From positions 557 through 36,737 of the forward strand of contig JALHRK010000021.1 of the NCBI GenBank assembly GCA_022841505.1: DNA of 36,181 nt, in the 5' to 3' direction. A program made the translations under genes and the position numbers. Of this stretch, positions 8,035 to 15,742 are shown in pieces (the stretch's first letter is position 1; every line of letters starts with the position of its first letter). The stretch is from Saprospiraceae bacterium (GTDB lineage: Bacteria; Bacteroidota; Bacteroidia; Chitinophagales; Saprospiraceae). The notes beneath the pieces were generated by a model. The model worked only from the letters and a program-made list of their open reading frames with translations, was not told where the DNA came from and searched no databases.

Positions 8035-8931
8035 TTATTTGGAGAGCTGTTCTGCCTCCCATTGTTTGTATGTCTTATCCTGACCCTGAACTTTCCATGC
8101 CGTTGTACCATTTGCAGGACGCCCATTAATGACGGCTGCTGCTGCACTTGGGCTGGTAAACGCATAATTCTCGCTGAAGACTCGATGTGTTCCTGCTTCT
8201 TGCAATATCCCTATACGCACCAATTCTTCGTGAAGATGATTATAGGTGTGTTCCCCGCCACGCCCTTCCCATGCCAAACGTGCGCTCGAACCTGCTAATA
8301 CAATAAACTCACCTTCTTCTAGCTTCGCGGTAGCGTTTAATCCATGTTTGGGCGTGCGTAACTCAAACACAGGTATTTTCGTAGTCGTTTTCCGTTCTAT
8401 ATCTGTAGGAAGAGAAGGACGAGTATTTTTGAGGAAAGAATCGATCCGCAAAGCTGGAAGGACCAAAAAGATATTTTCTAAGAAGGTTTCCATATTTGAT
8501 AATGCAGACTCAGAAAGGCCTGGACGGGCTGGATGATTGCCATTTTCGAGTGTAATTTTGCCAACGGCGGTCGCCTCCTCGATAAGGCGAGCTTCCAAGT
8601 ATTTAGCATGAGCCTTGTTTAAAAGATTGGCGGCTGATGTAATCAGCACAGCAGTATGCCACCAATCTTTTTTTGTGTCATGATTGCGGATACGCTCACT
8701 CACATCTTCGGCTTCGCCAATATAAAGTAGGGGCGTAATATCCCTTTCCCCAATGAGAAGATACACTCCAACATAGCTTGCCTCTTTCCGTTTTAGCGCC
8801 TCGCCAATCTGGGTACGTGGTGTCATCAGTATGTGACCCGTCCAGTTGAATAACTCGGCGGTCAACATTCCATCAGGCCTTCCGTCAATAAAATACAGTT
8901 CTAGTGAACGCCCTTTTGCTGATGTAGTCAT
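8035..8931 (-). CDS. GIY-YIG nuclease family protein with C-terminal DUF4357
   Basis: In this 298-residue protein the GIY-YIG signature appears as GVYLLIG (55-61) and LLYIGEAEDV (68-77), followed by SERIRNH with a probable catalytic arginine (80 or 82) and Glu113 in KYLEARLIEEA as the probable metal-binding residue. The last 65 residues (SPSAAAAVINGRPANGTTAW and onward) fit DUF4357, a domain that often follows GIY-YIG domains in proteins near restriction-modification genes. The expected activity is metal-dependent DNA cleavage, with an unknown target. It is transcribed divergently from the WD40 gene across about 230 bases. No ribosome binding site is obvious. Confidence 0.85.
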   Translation of the reverse strand: MTTSAKGRSLELYFIDGRPDGMLTAELFNWTGHILMTPRTQIGEALKRKEASYVGVYLLIGERDITPLLYIGEAEDVSERIRNHDTKKDWWHTAVLITSAANLLNKAHAKYLEARLIEEATAVGKITLENGNHPARPGLSESALSNMETFLENIFLVLPALRIDSFLKNTRPSLPTDIERKTTTKIPVFELRTPKHGLNATAKLEEGEFIVLAGSSARLAWEGRGGEHTYNHLHEELVRIGILQEAGTHRVFSENYAFTSPSAAAAVINGRPANGTTAWKVQGQDKTYKQWEAEQLSK

Positions 8932-9163
8932 ATTATTTATTCATCCCTGGGAAGAAAATCTCGTAGCTTCCTGCATTGCTCCGTCAAAGAAAATTAGTGA
9001 TGATCTTAAAAGCGAAAGTTTTTCGGGGCAATGCACCCTATTTCCTTTATCTGTTCCAAAATAAAGCACCAAAGCATCTTTTTGTAAAATATAGCTTTAC
9101 AACCTAATATTCACCATAATGTTAAGGCGTTCTGCGCCTCGTAAGTCACGAAGGACTGATCTG

Positions 9164-11863
9164 ATGCAAGAGTTTGCACCTGCCTTTCTGAAAAACACAA
9201 AAGAGAACATCAAGATTGTTACCCTGGCTACCCACATCCGCCGTCAACGCACGCATTTTCCCCTGATAATTTTGCTATTTATAGCAGCGATTATCATGAG
9301 CGTGTTGGTCCCGGCCAGTGTAATCAATGCACAAGCCGAGCGTAAGGATACTGCGTTTGGAGCGGTATGGAATAGAGATGATAGTCGCATCCTGTCATGG
9401 TGGCGGGAAGGCACAGCACGGGTGTGGGATGCCACCAGCGGTGAGGAGCTGGTAATACTAGACCATAACGGTGCGGGAGTACAGTCTGCAAAGTGGAACG
9501 AAGATGAAAAACTCATCCTGACATGGGCGTTTGACAGCACAGCGCGGGTGTGGGATGCCACCAGCGGTGCTGAGCTACTGACGCTAAGCGACGTGACTGG
9601 GGCGATATGGAACGAAAAAAATAGGCTCATCCTGACATGGTCAAATAACGACACAGCGCGGGTGTGGAATTACTTCACCGGTGCAGAGCTGCTCACTCTG
9701 CGCCATGAAGACGATGTGAGAGGGGGAGTGTGGAACAAGGATGAAAGCCGCATCCTGTCATGGTCGAGTGACGACACAGCGCGAGTATGGGATTCCAGTA
9801 GCGGCACGGAGCTACTCACTCTGCGCCATGAAGGCGATGTGAAGGGAGCAGTGTGGAACAAGGATGAGAGCCGCATCCTGTCATGGTCGAGTGACGGTAC
9901 AGCACGGGTGTGGGATACTAGCAGCGGTGCAGAGCTGTTGAAGATGCAGCATGGAATCATGGCTAGGGCGGTGTGGAACAGGGATGAGAGCCGTATCCTG
10001 ATGTGGTCGGACGGTGTAGCGGTTGTGCGGGATGCCCTCAGCGGTGAGCTACTACTAACGATGAATCATGGAACTATCAATAATATGCCTGGCGCAATAT
10101 GGAACAGGGATGAGAGCCGCGTCCTGACATGGTCGGATGACGGCACAGCACGAGTGTGGGATGAGAACGCGATACTAGGCCCGCTGATGACGCTACAACA
10201 TGAAAAAGGAGTGAATGGAGCTGTGTGGAACAGCAATGAAACTTTCATCCTGACATCGTCGAGTGACGGTACAGCGCGAGTGTGGGATGCCAGCAGCGGT
10301 GCAGAGGTATTGAGGCTGCAACATGAAGGCCTTGAAGATGCGTTTGTGAAAGGGGCGGTGTGGAGCAACGCTGAGAGCCAAATCCTGACATGGTCGGGTG
10401 ATGGCACAGTGCGAGTGTGGGATATCGAGTCCGGTATGGCAACTTTGATTCTAGGGCCGTCTGGTGATGGGACGGCTGTTGCTTCTGCTCAAGATGGCGA
10501 AACCAGTGAACTTATTACCCAAACATTTCTGTTAGATGAACCTGGTAGATTGCACTGGGATATTAGAATTAGCCCAAATGACGAACAAATTCTAGCAATA
10601 TCAGAAGGACCTAAGGTATGTGACCTTCTAGTTTGGGATATAGAAAATGGTCCGCCACCACTTGCTATAGGATTAAAGACTGCTTGTGGGATAGCTAGAA
10701 TTAGTAACAACGGGGATCGTCTTTTAGCTTTCCTTCGAGATAGGGATGATGAATTCAAAATCATCAATATGAACTCAGGAGAAGAGCTTAGGAGTGGCGA
10801 AGCCGAGTGGGTAAGTATGAGTCCTACAGGGAAATATCTATACTTTGTGCCAAAGCAAAGGCCAACTGAAATCTGCCAGGGTACATTAATTGAAATAGAT
10901 AGTTTGGCAATTGTGCGCTTTTTTGATCATCCCAGTTGCGTCGAGCGTGTCGCTGCCCCTCAATTTGTTGGATGGGTATCAAATGACCAAGGGCTGATAA
11001 TTAAAGAGAATAATCATGTCTTGCAATATGATTTTGAAACTAAAAATACATTTGAGATTATAGGAGATTGGTGGTGGTGGAGTCCTAGTAGCAAATATGT
11101 GGTTGAAATCTCAAGGAATCAGACGATAGGAATACGAGACAGTTCCACCGGTGAGTATATTTTGCAGGCTGATGTATCTAATTTAACTAGTGATCCTTAT
11201 GATATTGAAAAGCTAATTTCACCTGGAAGCATGTTATTTAACAAATCGGAAACAATGTTGGCCGCAATACTTGGAACGAAGGTAGTTGTCTGGAATATTG
11301 AAACCGGAGAACTGAAGACATTGTATTCTCAAGCGCTCGATACAGTTGAATTGCGCCAAGCCCCGTTAAGTAACCGCGCTTTATACGATATTTATTGGAG
11401 TGGTGACGGTCAAAAGTTGGCCTTGCTTCCCTGGACTAGCCTTAACATAAATGTTGAAGAGCAGGTTGCTCTTGATCCAATGGTTAGAGTTTGGGATGTA
11501 GGAAGCAGTGAGGAAATTCTGGCTATACCAGTGATCGAATTACTGCAAGAGGGTGAAACTACTATTAATTTTCATGGACTTTCGTGGAGTCCTGAAGGCG
11601 ATCAATTGTTTGTTTTTGTTCAGGGCCTGATTCCCACTAATGACTCTTCAGACATGAGGATGCACGTTATTAACCTTTCAGGCCAAGAGGTTTTGATCCA
11701 ACCTATTCCAGGGAGAATCGCTAATCCTAAGTCGCTTGATGCTTTTAATTGGCATGAGGATGGAAAACATTTAGGGATGCTTTTAGCTGAAAGAGATCCG
11801 GAGAGTGGCGATACTCAGTATATGTTTATATCTATGGATATGACGAGTGTGCTTGAATCTTAA
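9164..11863 (+). CDS. Membrane-anchored or secreted WD40-repeat protein
   Basis: I prefer the ATG at 9164, which has AAGGA at 9151-9155; an upstream in-frame ATG at 9119 lacks a binding site. The 899-residue product starts with a basic segment and one hydrophobic helix (about residues 32-54, LIILLFIAAIIMSVLV), ending in NAQA, which could be a signal peptidase I site. Nine regular WD40 units follow (about residues 65-430), with phrases such as GAVWNKDESRILSWSSDGTA and ARVWD. The C-terminal half keeps weak propeller-like signatures and is much more AT-rich, so the gene looks composite. WD40 propellers are protein-binding scaffolds; the partner here is unknown. The orientation is probably extracytoplasmic. 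Confidence 0.8.
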   Translation: MQEFAPAFLKNTKENIKIVTLATHIRRQRTHFPLIILLFIAAIIMSVLVPASVINAQAERKDTAFGAVWNRDDSRILSWWREGTARVWDATSGEELVILDHNGAGVQSAKWNEDEKLILTWAFDSTARVWDATSGAELLTLSDVTGAIWNEKNRLILTWSNNDTARVWNYFTGAELLTLRHEDDVRGGVWNKDESRILSWSSDDTARVWDSSSGTELLTLRHEGDVKGAVWNKDESRILSWSSDGTARVWDTSSGAELLKMQHGIMARAVWNRDESRILMWSDGVAVVRDALSGELLLTMNHGTINNMPGAIWNRDESRVLTWSDDGTARVWDENAILGPLMTLQHEKGVNGAVWNSNETFILTSSSDGTARVWDASSGAEVLRLQHEGLEDAFVKGAVWSNAESQILTWSGDGTVRVWDIESGMATLILGPSGDGTAVASAQDGETSELITQTFLLDEPGRLHWDIRISPNDEQILAISEGPKVCDLLVWDIENGPPPLAIGLKTACGIARISNNGDRLLAFLRDRDDEFKIINMNSGEELRSGEAEWVSMSPTGKYLYFVPKQRPTEICQGTLIEIDSLAIVRFFDHPSCVERVAAPQFVGWVSNDQGLIIKENNHVLQYDFETKNTFEIIGDWWWWSPSSKYVVEISRNQTIGIRDSSTGEYILQADVSNLTSDPYDIEKLISPGSMLFNKSETMLAAILGTKVVVWNIETGELKTLYSQALDTVELRQAPLSNRALYDIYWSGDGQKLALLPWTSLNINVEEQVALDPMVRVWDVGSSEEILAIPVIELLQEGETTINFHGLSWSPEGDQLFVFVQGLIPTNDSSDMRMHVINLSGQEVLIQPIPGRIANPKSLDAFNWHEDGKHLGMLLAERDPESGDTQYMFISMDMTSVLES

Positions 11864-11879
11864 TTGCATAAGGTGACGC

Positions 11880-12104
11880 ATGAGAAAAAGTGTTGAAAGT
11901 TACAATGTGAACGCTGGTGGTGTATGCGCAATATGGAAGGAAGAAGACGGCCTTTTTTCTTGGGAAGTAACCTATCCCGAAATACCGGGGCGTCCGCCAA
12001 AGACCAGTGAAAAACGATATGATACCCATCAGGAGGCAAGGGAGGCCGCTCCTCATGAGGTGGTAAAACCAACTACATTTGGTAGTGGGAATCTTAATAA
12101 ATAG
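11880..12104 (+). CDS. Small protein of unknown function, faintly HicB-like
   Basis: This 74-residue protein starts 16 bases after the WD40 stop, with a good ribosome binding site (AAGGTGA at 11869-11875), so it is probably co-transcribed with it. The stretch AIWKEEDGLFSWEVTYPEIP resembles the first strands of HicB-type antitoxins (acidic-Gly turn, then a Pro-Gly loop). There is no DNA-binding tail and no HicA toxin beside it, so I do not assign it to that family. Confidence 0.6.
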   Translation: MRKSVESYNVNAGGVCAIWKEEDGLFSWEVTYPEIPGRPPKTSEKRYDTHQEAREAAPHEVVKPTTFGSGNLNK

Positions 12105-12225
12105 GGCAAATTTAGTGTAGAATTAGGCGTTTCCCTGGGATGATCGGGTAACAGCTTTTTTCTTCCCTGTGAGCTATTTTGCTTTAAATCCGTAGGAAAT
12201 TCCTGTATATTGAAGATACAAATTG

Positions 12226-12242
12226 GCAATAGCCACAAACTG
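12226..12242 (+). repeat. Short direct repeat, copy 2 (partner at 7986-8002)
   Basis: GCAATAGCCACAAACTG, one mismatch from the copy at 7986. It overlaps the edge of a weak hairpin after the MazF-like gene. Confidence 0.35.
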
Positions 12243-12258
12243 CCTCCTTACGGGGGCA
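12241..12258 (-). terminator. Possible weak terminator after the MazF-like gene
   Basis: TGCCTCC and GGGGGCA pair around TTAC (one G-T pair), just beyond the stop of the minus-strand gene. The run of T expected after a strong intrinsic terminator is poor. Confidence 0.35.
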
Positions 12259-12265
12259 GGATATT

Positions 12266-12649
12266 TTAGAGCATGGCTTTCAAAGCTCCTCTCACGCCCT
12301 CAAATTGATCTTTCGGTAGTTGCCCCATTTTTCTGGTTAAGCGTCTGCCTTCCAACAAACGCAATTGAGCCAGCATAACGCACTGCTCGCGCCCTTTGAA
12401 TTGAGTGCAGTGATAATAGGGGTTTTGCTTGATCTTCGTGGTCAAGGGGACACCTAGAAAGATATGCCGATTAAATTTGCGAACGATCAGCACAGGGCGA
12501 CTGAATAGCTCGCTTTTACCATCCGCTTCATACCCGATATTCAAACCGATACTGCACCACCATATTTCACGCTGCTGAAATGTCGGGGCCTGGCTCTGAC
12601 TATGCAGATTACTTTTTAATAGATGCCAGTCAGTGAAATCTTTCTCCAT
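12266..12649 (-). CDS. MazF/PemK-family toxin, apparently without its antitoxin
   Basis: The 127-residue length is typical for the family. QREIWWCSIGLNIGYEADGK (27-46) followed by SRPVLIVRKFN and FLGVPLTTK matches the PemK/MazF fold: an early strand with a Gly-rich loop, then RPVLVV and the PLTT region. These proteins cut mRNA at short sequence motifs. An antitoxin gene is normally directly upstream, but the 170 bases upstream on this strand hold only a terminator and no credible small ORF. It may therefore be a solitary toxin, inactive, or controlled from elsewhere. No ribosome binding site is visible at the start. Confidence 0.8.
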   Translation of the reverse strand: MEKDFTDWHLLKSNLHSQSQAPTFQQREIWWCSIGLNIGYEADGKSELFSRPVLIVRKFNRHIFLGVPLTTKIKQNPYYHCTQFKGREQCVMLAQLRLLEGRRLTRKMGQLPKDQFEGVRGALKAML

Positions 12650-12702
12650 GCAAAAGTTAATGCCACAAAATACTCACGCAGCATAGTGATTTTAGTAAGA
12701 AA

Positions 12703-12723
12703 CCGCTCCGATAAACGGGGCGG
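12703..12723 (-). terminator. Intrinsic terminator after DUF3768
   Basis: CCGCTCCG and CGGGGCGG pair over eight positions (one G-T pair) around ATAAA. Reading the minus strand, TTTCTTACTAAAA follows the stem. It lies 100 bases beyond the DUF3768 stop. Confidence 0.65.
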
Positions 12724-12822
12724 TATCACTACCTAGTATTCCTTTGCTAGCATGATCGTTAAAACTCTAACTGTCTGTTTCGGATCGGCGGAGTCTTCGC
12801 TGCCGTGTTGCATATCCGGGGC

Positions 12823-13068
12823 CTAATAGTCAATCTTCCAAAAGATGCGCCTGCCATTGTGGCTGAATGCCCCAAAATCCCGCTCGTTAAAGGGGTCATT
12901 GTCTTTGCTGAAATTGTTAAACTTTTCCACTTTCTCCCGGATCGCGGATTGATCGGCCTGGGGCAGTGCAGAAATTCCGCATGTCTGCACCCATCTGCCT
13001 GCAAGCCCTGGGGTTGTGCGGCATAGGTCGTTAAGCACTGCAACACGGTTTTTAGGGGTAGTTTTCAT
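12823..13068 (-). CDS. DUF3768 family protein
   Basis: I place the start at ATG 13068, which has AAGGAAAGAG just upstream; the frame stays open further upstream but that part looks non-coding. The 81 residues contain the conserved features of DUF3768: VAVLNDLCRTT, TCGISALP, then FNNFSKDNDPFNERDFGAF and the terminal FWKIDY. This is a small plasmid-associated family of unknown function, mostly seen in proteobacterial plasmids. It is followed by a terminator, and its 5' leader carries an 8-bp hairpin (13088-13108). Confidence 0.8.
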   Translation of the reverse strand: MKTTPKNRVAVLNDLCRTTPGLAGRWVQTCGISALPQADQSAIREKVEKFNNFSKDNDPFNERDFGAFSHNGRRIFWKIDY

Positions 13069-13087
13069 TGTCTCTTTCCTTCGGGTT

Positions 13088-13108
13088 GGGGTTGAAACAT
13101 TCAACCCC
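13088..13108 (-). promoter_or_regulatory. Perfect hairpin in the leader of DUF3768
   Basis: GGGGTTGA and TCAACCCC pair perfectly around AACAT, 20 bases upstream of the DUF3768 start. It could be an operator, or an RNA structure in the leader. No regulator can be named. Confidence 0.4.
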
Positions 13109-13241
13109 TGCCACTCTGGCGAAGAGCAGGGTAGCAAGGTCAAGGGGAGGGGGATCACCCGGCCTGCACGGAGCGCAAGCGGAGGAAGGTCGGGGACACC
13201 CCTTGACCGCGCGAGGGCAGCGCCCTTAGCCTTTCTGCTTA

Positions 13242-14045
13242 TCAAAAAAGGGGTAATTGCCTCGGCAGCTCTGGCGGGTCGTCGGGAAATTCCCTGCTCT
13301 CCGACTTCCTGAATCTTGGCGCGATTTTATCCGGGTCGTTTTCCGGCTCAATATCCTGCGTCTTGCTGTCGGGAAATAGTCGCCCATGATGCTGATAGAA
13401 GGGCATGGCTGCTGCTGTCCAGGCGGCCTCAAATCGCTCTAAGCCCAAGGTGTTGGCTCGTTCCACAAAGGCAGGGATGCCTTTAAAGTTCAATTGCAGA
13501 TAGCACATATGAAAACACAGGGGAAAAACATCGACGGCATGAACCAGCATATGAAGCTGCGGATTGTACCCCTGAGAGGCCAGCACATCGGCGGCGGCGA
13601 GGATCATGCCGCCTGCTCCGGCTGCGGGTTCTGCAATCGTAATAAACCCCTGTTTTTCGATCAGCGCCCCAGCGTCCTGGAGGAGCATTTCAGCCATCAT
13701 CCGGGACACGCTCTGCGGGGTGAAAAACTGGCCGCCTCGTGCATCCAGAATTTCCAGAATACTTGCCACGCTGCCTAAAAAGTCCTGCCCGCCGTTGACC
13801 GCCTCCCATGTCATTGCCAGCAATTCAGGGTAGGCGCGAACGGTGTCTTTGTCCTGGTACGTGCCGACGATGTGCATATAGCGGGTTTCCAGCCTCTCGG
13901 CGCGTGCCGGGTCGGAAGTCAGCTTGGCATAGGCGCAATAGGCCAGCTCGCAAAAATCCCGGAATTTATCGTAAGTGGACTTAGAGCGGTCTAGCTCATG
14001 CAGTCGCTTGATAAATGCCTTTGTTTCTGGTGTTTCCTGTGCCAC
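13242..14045 (-). CDS. N6-adenine methylase-like protein lacking a visible NPPY motif
   Basis: This 267-residue protein starts at GTG 14045. FLGSVASILEILDARGGQFF followed by TPQSVSRMMAEML is the entry to the HsdM-type N6-methylase domain, and ITIAEPAAGAGGMILAAADV (135-154) is the SAM-binding motif I. After it, DVFPLCFHMCYLQLNFKG continues the family pattern, but the catalytic [DN]PPY/F motif IV is absent and no specificity subunit is nearby. It belongs to a class of short plasmid and phage HsdM-like proteins. It may bind SAM or DNA without methylating, or use an atypical active site. It ends 174 bases before DUF3768 and probably shares its transcript. Confidence 0.75.
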   Translation of the reverse strand: MAQETPETKAFIKRLHELDRSKSTYDKFRDFCELAYCAYAKLTSDPARAERLETRYMHIVGTYQDKDTVRAYPELLAMTWEAVNGGQDFLGSVASILEILDARGGQFFTPQSVSRMMAEMLLQDAGALIEKQGFITIAEPAAGAGGMILAAADVLASQGYNPQLHMLVHAVDVFPLCFHMCYLQLNFKGIPAFVERANTLGLERFEAAWTAAAMPFYQHHGRLFPDSKTQDIEPENDPDKIAPRFRKSESREFPDDPPELPRQLPLF

Positions 14046-14191
14046 GCTTTCTTCAAGCGCGGAAACACTACCATGTCAAGCTAGAAGACACCTCGGTCAT
14101 GCCATTGGCAGACAGAAAACCGCTCAATATTCTCGTGAATCACGGTCAATGGCAGTTTAAGGCTGTCGAGTATGATAGATGTTTTGAGTCA
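14046..14191. other. Intergenic gap
   Basis: 146 bases between two minus-strand genes. A 46-codon plus-strand frame from ATG 14099 has no ribosome binding site and no family resemblance. I see no supported feature. Confidence 0.3.
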
Positions 14192-14659
14192 CTATCTACG
14201 CTCACTTCTAAGGATACGAAGGCTTCCATAGGATAAAAGGATGCTAATAATGGTATATAAAAACAGAGCGGGGCCTCCTTGCCAACAATTGACTACATTA
14301 CAATTAAGAATCACTCTAATAAAGTTAAAAACCATTAAAATGGACATTAATCCGAAATAGAGAAACCCCAGAGTAAAAAAGAGTCGGCGAAAAATACTAG
14401 CAATTAAAGCTATACCGATTAGACCAGGAAAATCTGAAGAGAAATTGATTGATGCTGGTTGCAAAATCAATATTCCTCCGATAATTAACACCATGATAAT
14501 TAGAAAATATTTTGGTATTTGCCTAAAGGTGGGTCGAAAAAGAGCCGTACATCCATCTCCCCCTGTAAGGGTATAAGACTCTCCTTGTCTACCAGGCGCA
14601 TTAGCATCGTTGATCATGCGCTTTTTTTCATCGTCGGGTGAATCATAATTAAATCCCAT
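14192..14659 (-). CDS. Small polytopic membrane protein of unknown function
   Basis: This 155-residue protein has a hydrophilic N-terminus (about 45 residues) and then about four hydrophobic helices (near 49-66, 72-92, 95-115 and 128-147). The start is supported by GAAAGGTAAAAA just upstream. It lies downstream of the coupling ATPase and its membrane neighbour on the same strand, so it may belong to the mobilization operon. I do not recognise the family. It is AT-rich compared with those neighbours. Confidence 0.65.
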   Translation of the reverse strand: MGFNYDSPDDEKKRMINDANAPGRQGESYTLTGGDGCTALFRPTFRQIPKYFLIIMVLIIGGILILQPASINFSSDFPGLIGIALIASIFRRLFFTLGFLYFGLMSILMVFNFIRVILNCNVVNCWQGGPALFLYTIISILLSYGSLRILRSERR

Positions 14660-14779
14660 GTTTTTACCTTTCTACTTGAAACAGTGAATAAACGGGTAGC
14701 GATAGGTCTATTACTTATCGTCGGTTAAGAAAAACCAGTCAGGGAAGCTCTCAGAAATTACAAAAGTCGCATTGCCTGG

Positions 14780-15712
14780 TTATTTATCGTCCTCATCCGA
14801 AGGGTCTTCATCCGATGGTTCTTCATCCTCGGTTCTGCCTAGCATGGATGCAACCGTTCCAGCAAAACGCGTGGGTGTCGGATTGACGCGAGGATCGGCC
14901 TCTGGATCGTCGGCTGGATTGGCAACTTCGTTGCCTGCCATTGTCTCGCTCACGGTTTTAGCAGAATCGAAAGGGGATTTCTTTGGTAATACGGGCCAAA
15001 TGGCCTTGACCACTGCAATTCCGGCTGCATTGCTTTTGGACTCGCCAAAAGCCGCTGCATTGTAATAAGTTCCTTCGATCTGGGCATCGATCAGGTCTAA
15101 GATGCGGCTGCGCTGGTGGAAATAAACCATCTGATTTTTCATAAACAGGGCAATAGATGAAACGATAATCCAGTTACCGAGATTTCTATCTATCCGTAAT
15201 AAAATCCACCCTAGCACAAGGCAGAGAATGGGTTCATACCAGCGGTAAAGTGTCCAGTCATCATGGCCGATCACAGGCAAATTAAGCGCCGAAAGACGGG
15301 ATGTGCCAAAACTGAAGCTATGCCAGGGGATGCGTCTTTGATAGCGTAACCATATCTTCAGTCGGTGTATGATGGCTAAGACAATATAGGCGATGAAAAA
15401 AATATAAAATAGATTTACCGGACCCGATGTCCGCCCAAAAGTCACAGTAGCAGAAAATGCTGACGACAACACAAATAGCGTAACCATCATGAAACCCGCC
15501 AGAAAAAGCCTCATGACACTTAAATAGCGCTCTCCGAAATCATATCTGATGAAAACTTCAACAGAAACACTAAGCCATCCAAAGACAATCAACAGGATAT
15601 TGCTGATCGTTGTAACGGCCTGCATTGCCCCTGGCATAATAGCGTTGGCGATATAGGCGGTTTCCTGATTGCCGGGATCAATACCGCCTGAACTCCCTGT
15701 GTGATGCATCAT
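14780..15712 (-). CDS. Membrane protein coupled to the coupling ATPase gene
   Basis: This 310-residue protein has about six hydrophobic segments (roughly residues 33-55, 68-90, 98-116, 160-178, 180-196 and a shorter one) and a long acidic tail ending EEPSDEDPSDEDDK. It starts 30 bases after the coupling ATPase stop, with AAGGGGGG abutting two adjacent ATG codons. The ATPase itself has no membrane helices, whereas VirD4/TraD proteins normally carry an N-terminal pair. I infer that this protein may supply the membrane anchor, with the acidic tail as a possible docking segment. The family is not recognised. Confidence 0.65.
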   Translation of the reverse strand: MMHHTGSSGGIDPGNQETAYIANAIMPGAMQAVTTISNILLIVFGWLSVSVEVFIRYDFGERYLSVMRLFLAGFMMVTLFVLSSAFSATVTFGRTSGPVNLFYIFFIAYIVLAIIHRLKIWLRYQRRIPWHSFSFGTSRLSALNLPVIGHDDWTLYRWYEPILCLVLGWILLRIDRNLGNWIIVSSIALFMKNQMVYFHQRSRILDLIDAQIEGTYYNAAAFGESKSNAAGIAVVKAIWPVLPKKSPFDSAKTVSETMAGNEVANPADDPEADPRVNPTPTRFAGTVASMLGRTEDEEPSDEDPSDEDDK

Positions 15713-15742
15713 CCCCCCTTAAATAGTCAAAAAAGCAGAGAA

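Noticed and set aside
14099-14236. Plus-strand ORF of about 45 codons between the methylase-like and membrane-protein genes
   Set aside because: No ribosome binding site, no recognisable pattern, and it overlaps the end of the minus-strand gene.
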